Counted from the first letter of the stretch, positions 31,476 through 41,113 are shown. The stretch is DNA of 64,000 bases from an uncultured Collinsella sp. (GCA_900544865.1 UQXA01000008.1:1-64000); one strand, 5' to 3'. Made by a program: numbers and translations. The notes: generated from the letters alone by a model not told the origin.

Positions 31476-33278
31476 TTAGGCCTTCTTGCGACGATAGATC
31501 ACGTAGACGCAGACACCGATGATGACGACGGCGCCAACGGCCATGGCGGCCATGTTGTTGCCCTCGGACTTCTCCTCGGTGACCTCTTCCTCTTCGGCCT
31601 CTGGCTCGGTCACGTCCTCATCGGAAAGGGCCTCGTCGGCGTAGGTGATGGATTCGACCAGGCATTCGTTGTCGGCATCGTAGTCGCTCGGGACGAACTC
31701 CTCGGAGAAATCGCCCTCCTTGAGGTAGTCGCGCATCTCCTCGAGCATGGCCTTGCACTTAACATAGGTGTTCTTGGTTGCAGCCTTGCCGGCCTTGTTG
31801 GCCAGGGCGGTACGGGCCTCGGTGCCTTCTTCGGCCTGCATGGCCTCGTCGACGGTCAGGTTCTGCTCGATGAGTTCCTTCTGCAGGGCGTCGAGATAGG
31901 CGCGGACGCCGGTGGCGCAGTGGTCGCGGTTCTCATAGGCGAGCGTGTTGATGTCCATGAGGACGTAGTTGATGGAGTTCTTGGGCTCCTCGTTGTTCAC
32001 GACGTCTTCCTCTTCGCAGTGATCGAAGGAGACGTCCTGATCGCTGAAGTAGGGGCTGACCTCGGTGAGCAGTGCGGAGTAGAAGGGGATGGCGACGGAG
32101 AATTCGGCGTTGGAGAGCATCTCCCACTGAATGGTCGCGATCTCGGGGTCCATGCCCTGACGGATCTGGAAGGTGTGGATCTCGGTGTTGCGGTTGGAGC
32201 CGATGGCATAGGCGCCGTCGGTGTTGGCGTTGAGGCCGGCGACATTCTCGCCGCGAGCGGCGAAGGAACGAATCATCTCAAAGGTGTTCCAGTCGGACTT
32301 GCCGGGCTGGAAGAACAGCGGCTGCATCTCGTGGACCAGGGCGCCGGTCGTGGCGCGAGCCTCTTCGCGCTCGTCCTTGACGATCTCGTAGTCGGTGCCC
32401 TCGGCAAGCGGAGCCATGAAGTAATCACGACCCTGGATATAGCGCGACCACTGGTGCATACCGGCCTCGCTAATCTCCTCGCCGTAGGTCTTGGCGACGT
32501 CGAACTTGCCGTCGGTGTACTCGGCAAAGCCCTTCTCCTTAGGCATGGACTCGATGCCTTCGGAATGGAGACAGTTCTCGGTGTCATCGAGGTCGACGTT
32601 ATAGGTGAGGTTGCCGATGTTGGGGTTGAGCGAGGCGATGTCATCGGCGAGCTTCATAGCAATCCACTGATGGCCGGAAAGCGTGGCGAACAACCAGGTC
32701 TCGGTGCTGTCGGCGATGATGATCTGGTCGTTGGAGCAGACGCCCTGCTCGTCGATCAGGCTGCCGATGAGTTCGACGCCCTCGCGGGCCGTGGCGCTCT
32801 CGCCCAGGATGACGCTGGCATAGCTGTATTCGCCAATGCCAGTCTCCTCGGTGATGGGGTCGGCCTCTTCGGCCTTCTCGTTATAGGAGGTGCTCAGCGT
32901 GGCAGAGCAGGAGACGCCCTTCTCGTTGATGCCTGCCTCGGAATATGCGTCGTAGCGATCTTCCCACTGCGAGGGGTTGTCGCGAACGAAGGTGTAGCGG
33001 TAGGTTGCGCCCTTGGACTTGTACTCAAAACCGGACTCGACCGAGGTGTACTCGTTGCCGTCCTTGTGTGTGGGCTCAATGCCAAAGTGCTTGACATAGC
33101 GCGGACCGAAGTCCTCGGAACGGCCGTAGTACGTGTTGCCGTCTGCCGTGAGCTTGCTGCCCATGTAGATCTGGGTGCAGGCGAGTGCCGAAGTCGGCAT
33201 GGCCATGATGGCCGCTGCTCCAAACGCAAGGCCGCAGCCGAGCTTCTTGAGCGTGTTGACAGGATGAGTAAACCTCAT
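31476..33278 (-). CDS. Membrane-anchored C69-family dipeptidase
   Basis: 600 residues from ATG 33278 (GGGAGGG upstream). A signal peptide (KKLGCGLAFGAAAIMAMPTS) is cleaved before CTQIYMGSKLTADGNTYYGR, so Cys becomes the N-terminal nucleophile of this Ntn-hydrolase family. The YYGRSEDFG and WLFATLSGHQWIAMKL segments are family-typical. The C-terminus has an acidic linker, one membrane helix (MAAMAVGAVVIIGVCVYVIY) and the basic stop RRKKA, so the enzyme is tethered on the outer face. It probably degrades dipeptides for peptide fermentation. Single-gene transcript. Confidence 0.9.
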   Translation of the reverse strand: MRFTHPVNTLKKLGCGLAFGAAAIMAMPTSALACTQIYMGSKLTADGNTYYGRSEDFGPRYVKHFGIEPTHKDGNEYTSVESGFEYKSKGATYRYTFVRDNPSQWEDRYDAYSEAGINEKGVSCSATLSTSYNEKAEEADPITEETGIGEYSYASVILGESATAREGVELIGSLIDEQGVCSNDQIIIADSTETWLFATLSGHQWIAMKLADDIASLNPNIGNLTYNVDLDDTENCLHSEGIESMPKEKGFAEYTDGKFDVAKTYGEEISEAGMHQWSRYIQGRDYFMAPLAEGTDYEIVKDEREEARATTGALVHEMQPLFFQPGKSDWNTFEMIRSFAARGENVAGLNANTDGAYAIGSNRNTEIHTFQIRQGMDPEIATIQWEMLSNAEFSVAIPFYSALLTEVSPYFSDQDVSFDHCEEEDVVNNEEPKNSINYVLMDINTLAYENRDHCATGVRAYLDALQKELIEQNLTVDEAMQAEEGTEARTALANKAGKAATKNTYVKCKAMLEEMRDYLKEGDFSEEFVPSDYDADNECLVESITYADEALSDEDVTEPEAEEEEVTEEKSEGNNMAAMAVGAVVIIGVCVYVIYRRKKA

Positions 33279-33513
33279 AATCCCTCCCAACTGTTGAAAC
33301 CCCGCGAAACCGTACGGAGTTTCAGCTAATAAATACATCTACTAGCCTAAAGGAAGTGTAAAGAGTATTCACTCGACAACAGCTTTTACTCGATGAGCGT
33401 GTGGAAATATACGATGAACGGATAATAATACTCATTTTATGGCTTTAGTTAAATAAAGGCACCCTGCATTTACTGTAGCTGAATAAAGCATTAGACGGTG
33501 CTCAAAAAGAAAA
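33279..33513. other. AT-rich intergenic region upstream of the C69 dipeptidase
   Basis: No gene is seen. It must hold the dipeptidase promoter (minus strand). GAGTATT and AATACTC are inverted repeats ~70 bases apart (about 33365-33435), and AT content is high; no confident promoter hexamers could be assigned. Confidence 0.4.
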
Positions 33514-33552
33514 CTCTCCCGCTGTTTAGGATTTGCATAAACAGCGGGAGAG
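33514..33552 (-). terminator. Intrinsic terminator of the lipid kinase operon
   Basis: CTCTCCCGCTGTTT and AAACAGCGGGAGAG are perfectly complementary. On the minus strand TTTTCTTTTT follows. Confidence 0.92.
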
Positions 33553-33586
33553 TCGATAACTGGATGAATATCATACCAATGTGGAT

Positions 33587-33679
33587 TTACTTCTTTCGGC
33601 GGTGAATCACGTTGATGGCGTAACCGACGAGCATGGCCAAGACGATGACAATAAAGCCGATCAGGGGATTGTCGTTCAT
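33587..33679 (-). CDS. 30-residue single-helix membrane protein
   Basis: ATG 33679 with ribosome site AGGAGGA. The peptide begins MNDNPL, has one hydrophobic helix (IGFIVIVLAMLVGYAINVI) and ends in HRRKK, a positive-inside stop. It lies 9 bases after the lipid kinase stop and before the operon terminator, so it is almost certainly translated with it. It could be a small regulator or partner of the lipid kinase; there is no known family. Confidence 0.7.
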   Translation of the reverse strand: MNDNPLIGFIVIVLAMLVGYAINVIHRRKK

Positions 33680-33688
33680 GGGGTCCTC

Positions 33689-34606
33689 CTATTTTCCGAG
33701 CGGGGAGAATTCGTCGACGATGAGGTCGAGGCATTGCGGAAGCGCGCGGGCTCCAAAGACGCCCGAATTGCTGGAGATAATCTCGCCATCGAACTGCATG
33801 CCCAGCGACGGGGTGCAGGTGATTTTGGCTTCCTTGGTCTGGATGATCTTGAACTGCGGGCGCCCGAGTACCTTGCCGGCGGGGTCAAGCGCAGCGGTGA
33901 TCACGGTAGGCAGCAGCTGCACGGTGCGCACGGGTTCGATGACTGCAATGTCGACCATGCCATCGTTCATGCGGCAGTCGGGGAACAGGTTGATGTCGTT
34001 TTGAATGACCGAGGTGTTGCCAGCCATGCAGCAGATGCCGTCGAGCTCCTCGACAATGCCGTCGTGCTCAATGGTAAAGTGCGCCACCGTGGGGTTGGGC
34101 GTGGCGAGCGCGGAGAGGAAGTAGGCGATCTCGCCGATGTCGTTTTTGGTGGGAGCGGCCTTCATCATGATTTCGGCGTCGAAGCCCGAGCCGGCAATGA
34201 TGATAAAGCCGTGGCGCTTCTCGTTGCCGTCCTCGTCGAGCCAAAAGAGCTCGCCCATGTCCACTTTGACCGTGCGACCGGCGCGACAAGCCTTGGCAAG
34301 CGCCGCTGCCTCGGGGGCATTACCGATGTTGTTAAAGAACAGGCAGGCTGTGCCAGAGGGGAAAACGAGCGTGGGGACACCGCACCCGCGCATCTGGTCG
34401 AGCACGTTGGAGACGGTGCCGTCGCCGCCCGAAACGACCACGCGATCGAATTCGCGCACGTCCGCCACGGCATCCTCGGGTTCCATACCATCGCCGATAA
34501 AACGCATCACGACCTCGTCGCCGCCCTGCGCGAGGGCGTGCGTGAATGCGTAGATTTCATCTGAGCTGGGGCCCGATGCCGGGTTGTGGATGATAAGGCA
34601 GCGCAT
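33689..34606 (-). CDS. Diacylglycerol/lipid kinase (DagK/YegS family)
   Basis: 305 residues. N-terminal catalytic domain with LIIHNPASGPSSDEIY, VVVSGGDGTVSNVLDQM (the GGDGT nucleotide motif) and FPSGTACLFFNNIG; the C-terminal beta-sandwich has MQFDGEIIS, the family's closing signature. It phosphorylates diacylglycerol or a related lipid at the membrane, recycling lipid products. The usual FPxGTxNDFAR motif is changed to FPSGTACLFFNNIG, so substrate may differ from DgkB. Confidence 0.88.
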   Translation of the reverse strand: MRCLIIHNPASGPSSDEIYAFTHALAQGGDEVVMRFIGDGMEPEDAVADVREFDRVVVSGGDGTVSNVLDQMRGCGVPTLVFPSGTACLFFNNIGNAPEAAALAKACRAGRTVKVDMGELFWLDEDGNEKRHGFIIIAGSGFDAEIMMKAAPTKNDIGEIAYFLSALATPNPTVAHFTIEHDGIVEELDGICCMAGNTSVIQNDINLFPDCRMNDGMVDIAVIEPVRTVQLLPTVITAALDPAGKVLGRPQFKIIQTKEAKITCTPSLGMQFDGEIISSNSGVFGARALPQCLDLIVDEFSPLGK

Positions 34607-34704
34607 ACTTACGTTCCCGTTCTGTGACTAACCGAGTATAGTTGTAAGGCAATGCCGATATCCTACCCGTGTTTTTCGGGCCTAACCTTATTCGATGGGT
34701 TGAT

Positions 34705-35838
34705 ATGTACATTTCCACACATCAGGCTCTACTCGACTTTTGCCAGCGCGCCCGTGAGTTCGACGCGATTGCCGTCGATACCGAGTTTTTGCGCGAGCGC
34801 ACGTTCCATCCGCGTCTGTGTTTGGTTCAGATTGCCACCCCTGCCGAGAGCGTCGCGGTCGATCCCCTGGTAATCGACGACCTATCGCCGCTGGCCGAGC
34901 TTATGGCCGACGAGAGTGTGACCAAGGTCTTCCACGCCTGCTCGCAGGATATGGAGGTTATGCTCCATACCGTAGGCGTGCTGCCGCGTCCGATTTTCGA
35001 TACGCAGGTGGCCGCCGCCTTTTTGGGCGAGCGCCAGCAGATTTCGTATGGCGCGCTTGTTCAGACGTTCTGCGGCGTATCGCTGCCCAAGACCGAGTCA
35101 CTGACCGACTGGTCGCGCCGCCCGCTGACCGATAAGCAGATTGAGTATGCGATCGATGACGTCAAGTACCTGATCGTCGCCTATACCGAGATGATGAGCC
35201 GCCTGCGCGAGCTGGGCCGTGTGGACTGGGTGCTCGACGAGCTGCGCCCGCTGGCTGACGAGTCGCACTATCGCGCCGATCGCCACGAGGCGTTCCGCAA
35301 GGTCAAGCGCATCAATTCGTGCAGCCGTCATCAGCTGGGTATCGCGCGCGAGCTCGCCGCCTGGCGCGAGGACCGCGCCGAGCGGCGCAACATCCCACGC
35401 AAGTGGGTCATGTCCGACGACACGCTGCTAGCGCTCGTTAAGCGCAATCCCGTGCGCGTTGAGGAGTTCCGTAGCATTCGCGGTACCGATCAATTGGGGG
35501 AGCGCGACGTGGACGGTGCGCTCATGGCCATCAAGCGCGGTGCGAGCTGTCCGCACGATCGCCTGCCGCTCTTGGTGCGCGGACATCGTCAGATTTCGCC
35601 GGAGCTGGAGAGCGTGACTGACCTTATGTATGCGCTTATCCGCCTGGTTGCCGAGCGCTCAGGCGTTGCGACCTCGGTCATTGCCTCGCGCGATGACCTG
35701 GCCGACTACATTGAGCATCCCGAGCAGAGCCGCCTGCGCGAAGGTTGGCGCTTTGAGCTTGTGGGCTCGCGCCTGGACGATCTGCTTTCCGGCAATATGG
35801 GGTTGACGGTGAAGGACGGCAAAATCGAGCTCCTGTAG
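34705..35838 (+). CDS. rnd: Ribonuclease D
   Basis: 377 residues from ATG 34705, where family similarity begins (YISTHQALLDFCQRAREFDA); GTG 34669 gives a 12-residue extension. DEDD exonuclease motifs: VDTEF, HACSQDMEVM, and YAIDDVKYLIVAYTEM. Two HRDC-like helical regions follow (REDRAERRNIPRKWVMSDDT and the C-terminal part). A 3'-5' exoribonuclease for tRNA and other small RNA maturation. The next gene follows after 64 bases. Confidence 0.93.
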   Translation: MYISTHQALLDFCQRAREFDAIAVDTEFLRERTFHPRLCLVQIATPAESVAVDPLVIDDLSPLAELMADESVTKVFHACSQDMEVMLHTVGVLPRPIFDTQVAAAFLGERQQISYGALVQTFCGVSLPKTESLTDWSRRPLTDKQIEYAIDDVKYLIVAYTEMMSRLRELGRVDWVLDELRPLADESHYRADRHEAFRKVKRINSCSRHQLGIARELAAWREDRAERRNIPRKWVMSDDTLLALVKRNPVRVEEFRSIRGTDQLGERDVDGALMAIKRGASCPHDRLPLLVRGHRQISPELESVTDLMYALIRLVAERSGVATSVIASRDDLADYIEHPEQSRLREGWRFELVGSRLDDLLSGNMGLTVKDGKIELL

Positions 35839-35902
35839 GGAAGCCTAGCCGGTTGAGTGGGTAAAATGCCTCCAACGTGTAACTCGATTCGGAGGAATTC
35901 GC

Positions 35903-36607
35903 ATGCCTTATTACTATGGATACGGCTTTGGCATTGACCCGCTGTACCTGCTGGTTGTTCTTGTCTGCACGGTGCTTGGCCTTGCCGCACAGAACTATAT
36001 CAACTCGACGTACAAAACCTGGTCCAAGGTTCGCTCGGACGGCGATACGGGTGCCACAGTCGCTCGCCGCATGCTCGATGCCAACGGTTGTAGCGCCGTG
36101 GGTATCAAGGGTGTCGCTGGCGAGCTTACCGACCATTACAACCCGCAGGACAACAACCTGTATCTGTCGGATGCCAACCGTTCGGGCGGTTCGGTCGCAA
36201 GCGTTGCCGTCGCCTGCCACGAGGCGGGCCATGCCGTCCAGCGTCAAAGCGGCTATGCCATGATGAAAGTGCGTACCGCCCTCGTGCCGGTCGTCAACTT
36301 TACCCAGAACACCTGGACCATCGTGTTACTCTTGGGCCTGTTTATGAACATTGCCGGGCTCACGACCCTCGCGTTGATCTTCTTCTCGTTTAGTGTGCTG
36401 TTCCAACTCGTTACGTTGCCTGTCGAGATTGACGCCAGCCGACGTGCTGTGGCGTACATCGAGCAGTCGGGCATGAGCTCCAAGCAGGTCAACGGCGCCA
36501 AGAAGGTACTGACGGCAGCCGCGCTTACCTATGTGGCTGCAGCGCTCACTTCGATCATTCAGTTGCTCTACCTTATGGCTCGCTACAACAGAAACTCCAA
36601 CCGATAA
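35903..36607 (+). CDS. Zn-dependent membrane metallopeptidase (YugP-like)
   Basis: 234 residues. The zinc motif HEAGHAVQ is near residue 107, with YYGYGFGIDPLYLLVVLV at the N-terminus as the first helix and two more hydrophobic segments (WTIVLLLGLFMNIAGLTTLA, ALIFFSFSVLFQLVTLPVEI). PVEIDASRRAV and the following helix are typical of the neutral zinc metallopeptidase family represented by Bacillus YugP. Substrate unknown. Ribosome site CGGAGG. Confidence 0.9.
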   Translation: MPYYYGYGFGIDPLYLLVVLVCTVLGLAAQNYINSTYKTWSKVRSDGDTGATVARRMLDANGCSAVGIKGVAGELTDHYNPQDNNLYLSDANRSGGSVASVAVACHEAGHAVQRQSGYAMMKVRTALVPVVNFTQNTWTIVLLLGLFMNIAGLTTLALIFFSFSVLFQLVTLPVEIDASRRAVAYIEQSGMSSKQVNGAKKVLTAAALTYVAAALTSIIQLLYLMARYNRNSNR

Positions 36608-36722
36608 CAAATGGGACAGGCAGGCGCCGCGGGGATTCGTGTCCTCGCGGCGCTGTACTATGTGTTGGACTTAATTTCGCACGGGGCCGGAGCCTCTGTG
36701 CTCGATAACGAAAGGAGGCTGC

Positions 36723-38174
36723 GTGGCAGGCTGGAATCTGACCGGCAATGCCGTTTCCGCCGAGTTTGACGGTTCGGATGAGCGGGAGCGCAAGGAGCTC
36801 AGCGTGAGCCAGGCGGTAGAAATCGCCGCCGGTGCGCTCGATGCCATTCCGCAGCTGAGCGTTTTGGGCGAGGTCACGGGTTTCCGTGGTCCCAACGCCC
36901 GAAGCGGCCACTGCTACTTCCAGATTAAAGACGACTCGGCCGCCGTCGACTGCATCATCTGGAAGGGCGCCTATCTCAAGCGTACCTTCGATCTGCGTGA
37001 CGGCATGCAGGTGAGCTTTAAGGGCAGCTTTAACCTCTATAAGCCCACGGGTCGTATGAGCTTTGTCGCTCGCTCGTTTTCGCTGGCGGGGGAGGGTCTG
37101 CTGCGTCAACAAGTGGCGCAACTGGCCGAAAAGCTGCGTCGCGAGGGCCTGATGGACGAAGCGCGCAAGCGTCGCATCCCGGTGTTTTGCTCGCGCGTGG
37201 CAGTCGTCACCTCGCTTTCGGGTGCCGTAGTCGACGACGTCAAACGCACGCTGCGCCGTCGCAACCCGCTCGTCGAGCTTGTTTGTGTGGGTGCCAAGGT
37301 CCAGGGCGAGGGTGCGCCGGCAGAGCTTATTGAAGGCCTGCGCCGCGCCGCTGCCATTACGCCGGCGCCCGATTGCATCTTGCTGGTGCGCGGCGGCGGC
37401 TCTTTCGAGGACCTCATGACCTTTAACGACGAGGAGCTTGCCCGTGCGGTGGCAGCCTGTCCCGTGCCTGTGGTGACGGGCATTGGGCATGAGCCCGATA
37501 CCTCGATCTGCGATATGGTGAGCGACCGTCGCGCCTCCACGCCAACGGCGGCGGCAGAATCGGTAGCGCCGGCTATGACGGAGTTGGCCGACGTGCTCGA
37601 GGCGCGCCATCAGCGTCTGGGTGCCGCGATGGCATCGATGATTGGGTCGGCCCAGGTCGACCTGGAGATGCTCAACCAGCGCGGCCGTCGTGCCTGGGAC
37701 ACCTATACGGCTCGCTTGGGCGATGCGCTCGATGCGGCTGCGTGCCGCCCGTGCCTCAACGACCCAACTTTTATGGTCGAGCGTCGCGAGTCTGAGCTTG
37801 CCCTGACTGCCGATCGTCTGTCCGGCGCCATAGCGCGTTCGGTTGGGGCCTTCCGTTCCAACTTCGAGCGTCTGCCCGAGCGCTTGATCGCAAGCACCTC
37901 AGGACTCGATGGCAAGCGCCATGCGCTCACGCTCGCAAGCTCCCGCCTGGAGCATCAGGGGCGCACGATGCTCAGCAAACCCGCGTCCGACTTGGGCCGT
38001 GCGGCGGCCTCACTCGATGCCCTGTCGCCGCTCAAGGTGCTTGCCCGCGGCTATTCCATCGCGTACAGCGATGATGGGGTGGCTACGAGCGCCAAGACCT
38101 TTAAACCGGGCGACGCCATCCGCGTGCGCATGGCAGACGGTAACGTTGCGGCAACGGTCGATACGGTCGAGTAG
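36723..38174 (+). CDS. xseA: Exodeoxyribonuclease VII large subunit
   Basis: 483 residues, starting at GTG 36723 behind AAAGGAGG. The N-terminal OB fold (LSVLGEVTGFRGPNARSGHC then YFQIKDDSAAVDCIIWKG) is followed by the catalytic core with AVVTSLSGAVVDDVKRTLRR, LLVRGGGSFEDLMTFND and VVTGIGHEPDTSICDMV, and a long helical C-terminal part ending in the PLKVLARGYSI motif. Together with XseB it degrades single-stranded DNA. Operon with xseB and a HIT protein. Confidence 0.96.
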   Translation: MAGWNLTGNAVSAEFDGSDERERKELSVSQAVEIAAGALDAIPQLSVLGEVTGFRGPNARSGHCYFQIKDDSAAVDCIIWKGAYLKRTFDLRDGMQVSFKGSFNLYKPTGRMSFVARSFSLAGEGLLRQQVAQLAEKLRREGLMDEARKRRIPVFCSRVAVVTSLSGAVVDDVKRTLRRRNPLVELVCVGAKVQGEGAPAELIEGLRRAAAITPAPDCILLVRGGGSFEDLMTFNDEELARAVAACPVPVVTGIGHEPDTSICDMVSDRRASTPTAAAESVAPAMTELADVLEARHQRLGAAMASMIGSAQVDLEMLNQRGRRAWDTYTARLGDALDAAACRPCLNDPTFMVERRESELALTADRLSGAIARSVGAFRSNFERLPERLIASTSGLDGKRHALTLASSRLEHQGRTMLSKPASDLGRAAASLDALSPLKVLARGYSIAYSDDGVATSAKTFKPGDAIRVRMADGNVAATVDTVE

Positions 38175-38216
38175 GCCGCGTTTCATAGCGATAAACCTTT
38201 AGGAAAGGAAACAGAT

Positions 38217-38483
38217 ATGGCAGAGAAGACCCCGGTCGAGCAGCTTACGTACAAGCAGGCCTCGCAGGAGCTGGAGCTCATCATTCGCAGCTTGGAGTCG
38301 GGCGATATGGAGCTCGAGGAGTCGCTCGAGAACTATACCCGCGGCGTCGAGCTCCTCAAGAGCCTGCGCACCCGCCTGTCCGATGCCGAGCAGAAGGTCT
38401 CGGTGCTTCTGAAGGATGTTGACGGCAACGACGTGCTCGCCGACGGCGAAGCCGCCAACACGGACGACAACCTTTCGTTCTAA
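38217..38483 (+). CDS. xseB: Exodeoxyribonuclease VII small subunit
   Basis: 88 residues. Typical sequence LTYKQASQELELIIRSLESG then DMELEESLENYTRGVELLKS, a helical hairpin that packs on XseA. 42 bases after xseA, with ribosome site AGGAAAGGAA. The last 20 residues are an acidic tail. Confidence 0.95.
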   Translation: MAEKTPVEQLTYKQASQELELIIRSLESGDMELEESLENYTRGVELLKSLRTRLSDAEQKVSVLLKDVDGNDVLADGEAANTDDNLSF

Positions 38484-38532
38484 CCATCCCGACCAAATAT
38501 AATTACCTTGGTCTGTGAGAAAGGAACCAACC

Positions 38533-38868
38533 ATGTGCGATTGCATCTTCTGCAAAATTGCCAACCACGAGATCCCCTCGACCGTTGTCTATGAGGACGA
38601 TCAGGTCATCGCCTTCGACGACCTCAATCCCCAGGCGCCGGTCCATACGCTCGTGATCCCCAAGAAGCACTACAGCGACATCGCGGACAACGTGCCTGCC
38701 GAGACCATGGGCGCCATGGCTCACGCCATCCAGGAGGTCGCTAAGGCCAAGGGCTTGGAGGACGGTTTCCGCGTCATCTCCAACAAGGGCGTTAACGCCG
38801 GTCAGACCGTCATGCACTTCCACATGCACGTCCTTGGTGGCAAGAACTTGGGCGAGAACCTCATCTGA
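38533..38868 (+). CDS. HIT-family (HINT-like) nucleotide hydrolase
   Basis: 111 residues from ATG 38533 (GAAAGGAA upstream). The Zn-binding CDCIFCKI, PVHTLVIPKKHYSDI and catalytic His triad HFHMHVLGG identify a HINT-type purine nucleoside phosphoramidase. Third gene of the xseAB run. Confidence 0.95.
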   Translation: MCDCIFCKIANHEIPSTVVYEDDQVIAFDDLNPQAPVHTLVIPKKHYSDIADNVPAETMGAMAHAIQEVAKAKGLEDGFRVISNKGVNAGQTVMHFHMHVLGGKNLGENLI

Positions 38869-38909
38869 GGGCGCGTAGGCCGTCGACTTGGCTGCCTTTG
38901 GAGTAATCT

Positions 38910-39800
38910 ATGCAGCTTTCTCAACTCGAATACCTTCAAGCGGTAGCGAACTATGGCGGCGTGCGCAAAGCAGCTCGCGCCGTTCATGTGAGTCCGCAGG
39001 CCGTTTCGTCGGCAATCAAAAAGTTGGAATCTGAGTATCAGATCGTTTTGCTCAACCGATCGGCGGGGGAGGCTGTTTTGTCTCCTGCGGGCAGAGAGTT
39101 CGCGCGTCGCGCACGCGTGATCCTGGCGCAAATCGACGATCTCAAAAAGTACGCTCAATCGGGGAACGGCGGCGTTTCGCCCGACGGCCACTTCCGTCTT
39201 TACGCCCCCTGCCTTCACGGGCGGGGGCGTCTTTTTGCCGAAAACTGGTACGACTCGTTTGAAAGCTCGCACCCTCAGATTCACCTTGATGTGTGGCATC
39301 AGCCAACGGCTACATGTTTTGAATCGCTTGTGCTTGGCATTTCGGATGCGGCCATCTCATTTGAGGAGCCAAGGGACAGTGTCCTTTCTTCGAAATACTT
39401 GGGTGAAAAGGAGCTCAAGGTTCTTTCTTGCCCAGCGGGTCATCAATCTGTGGGCGCTATGACCGTTCGTGAGTTACTGGGCGGCAGGTTGGCTGTTCCC
39501 ATTAATTTGTCGCCCTGTCTCAATGCAATCAATCAATGCCCCGAAGCTCAGCTGGTTAATTTCCGCTTTCGCGATGTCGAATACGGAAACAGGGCACAGG
39601 CTGAGTTTCTTCAGGCCGGGGGATTGATATTGAGTTTTTCTGGCTCTTCTCTCGCATCAGATGGACTGGAAGTGAGCGAGTGCTCCATTGAAGGCTCGCA
39701 TGACGTAGCCTTGCCCATCTACTTTTGCTATCGACAAAATGCCTGGACCGATCGACACCAGACGGTATTTCTTCACCTATTGCGTCATCTCGCTTCGTGA
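38910..39800 (+). CDS. LysR-family transcriptional regulator
   Basis: 296 residues. N-terminal winged helix: MQLSQLEYLQAVANYGGVRK, AARAVHVSPQAVSSAIKKLE, ending with the typical LLNRSAGEAVLSPAGREF. The remaining part is the two-lobe effector domain, less conserved. The next gene on the strand is an MFS carrier, the likely regulatory target or cognate transporter. Not divergently arranged, unlike many LysR pairs. Confidence 0.9.
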   Translation: MQLSQLEYLQAVANYGGVRKAARAVHVSPQAVSSAIKKLESEYQIVLLNRSAGEAVLSPAGREFARRARVILAQIDDLKKYAQSGNGGVSPDGHFRLYAPCLHGRGRLFAENWYDSFESSHPQIHLDVWHQPTATCFESLVLGISDAAISFEEPRDSVLSSKYLGEKELKVLSCPAGHQSVGAMTVRELLGGRLAVPINLSPCLNAINQCPEAQLVNFRFRDVEYGNRAQAEFLQAGGLILSFSGSSLASDGLEVSECSIEGSHDVALPIYFCYRQNAWTDRHQTVFLHLLRHLAS

Positions 39801-39839
39801 GGCCATTTGGCCTCGTGGCGTCAAGTGAATGTTGACGCC
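39801..39839 (+). promoter_or_regulatory. Paired inverted repeats between LysR and MFS genes
   Basis: GAGGCC/GGCCTC (39799-39814) is followed by GGCGTCAA (39817-39824) and TTGACGCC (39832-39839), a perfect 8-bp inverted repeat. It may be a LysR binding site or a weak terminator; there is no T-tract. Confidence 0.45.
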
Positions 39840-39919
39840 TTGTAACACATGACTGACGGCTTTGCCCTCATGCTTTTCCAAGATTTCGGTTTGGGCTATT
39901 GGCTCTTGGAGGGCGGAGC

Positions 39920-41080
39920 ATGAAAAACCGTACGGTTTTGCTTTATATGACGTTCGTTTTTCTGTCGAACTTCAGCACCATTTTGTATTTTCTGACGGTT
40001 TACCTTGAATTCGTCGGATTCTCGATGGTAGCGATTTCTAGCATGATGATTGCATACCAAGTGAGTAAGTTCATTCTTGAGGTTCCTACTGGTTATATTG
40101 CTGACAGGTTTGGACGAAAGACAAGCGGTCTCGTTGGCGTCGTGGGAATGCTTGGATACTACGCCGCCCTACTTTTCGCCCGTTCTCCTCTGCTTTTAAT
40201 CGGCGCGTTTGCTCTCAAAGGTTTTGCCGTTGCATGTGTGAGCGGATCCATAGAAGCGATTTACATTGACAGCGTCTCTCAGGACCAGCTCGTAAGACTT
40301 AATGTCGTTGAGCGATTTGTTTTCTATGCCTCTTATGCCATCTCCGCTTGCGTGGGCGGTTTCATTTCGTCCGCTGGCGCGTATCTCATTGGGCTTTCGG
40401 TCGATATCATCACAATGGTGCTGACATTGGTTGTCGTTGTCTGTATTCCTGAGACGAGAAGAGAGGGCGCTGCGGTGACACCTGGGCATGGAATGAGCCC
40501 GAAGATGATCGGTGCTGCTATTGCGGGTAATGGCATTCTTCGGTCAGCGTTCATCATGGACTGTTCTCAGGCATTTGCCTTCGTCGCTCTGGAAGACTTC
40601 TTCTCACTGTTGCTTGCGGGTCGCGGAATGAATGCCGTCGCTTCGGGTGTGATCATTGCGGTCCAGCTTCTTGCCTCGGCCTCCATGGGGCTTATTGTGC
40701 CCAGTGTGATTGCTCATGTCGACAAGGGCCGTTTTGCGCGTATTTGCGGCATCGTGCGCCTTTCCCTGGCTGCTCTGTTTTTGATTCCCTTTACTCCGGT
40801 CTATTTGCTGCCCGTGTTCTATGTACTGCAGACGGTCGCGTACTCGTTATTTGCTCCAATTAAATACTCAATTTTTCAAAATGCTGTCGATTCTTCGATG
40901 CGCTGTTCACTGATTTCGGTCCAAAGCCAGATGGTGGCGGTGGGTGCCATCCTTTTCTATCTGTTCAATGCTGCGTTGAGCAGCATCGCGGGCATTCGAG
41001 TCGTATTGCTTGTTGCGCTCGGGATTTCTTCCCTGGTGTATATCCCCGCGCTATTTCGTCTTACAAGTCAAAGGCCATGA
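39920..41080 (+). CDS. MFS transporter
   Basis: 386 residues from ATG 39920 (GGAGGGCGGAG upstream). 12 predicted helices; the cytoplasmic loop 2-3 motif appears as TGYIADRFGRKTSGLVG, the standard MFS signature. Related to the small drug/sugar-efflux type carriers. Substrate unknown; it is paired with the LysR gene and closed by a terminator. Confidence 0.9.
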   Translation: MKNRTVLLYMTFVFLSNFSTILYFLTVYLEFVGFSMVAISSMMIAYQVSKFILEVPTGYIADRFGRKTSGLVGVVGMLGYYAALLFARSPLLLIGAFALKGFAVACVSGSIEAIYIDSVSQDQLVRLNVVERFVFYASYAISACVGGFISSAGAYLIGLSVDIITMVLTLVVVVCIPETRREGAAVTPGHGMSPKMIGAAIAGNGILRSAFIMDCSQAFAFVALEDFFSLLLAGRGMNAVASGVIIAVQLLASASMGLIVPSVIAHVDKGRFARICGIVRLSLAALFLIPFTPVYLLPVFYVLQTVAYSLFAPIKYSIFQNAVDSSMRCSLISVQSQMVAVGAILFYLFNAALSSIAGIRVVLLVALGISSLVYIPALFRLTSQRP

Positions 41081-41113
41081 GTATTTAGGCACCGATAACT
41101 TATATATCAACGC

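Noticed and set aside
31467..33329. Plus-strand 620-codon frame across the C69 dipeptidase
   Set aside because: Antisense shadow of the same length as the real gene, which has a signal peptide and nucleophile Cys.
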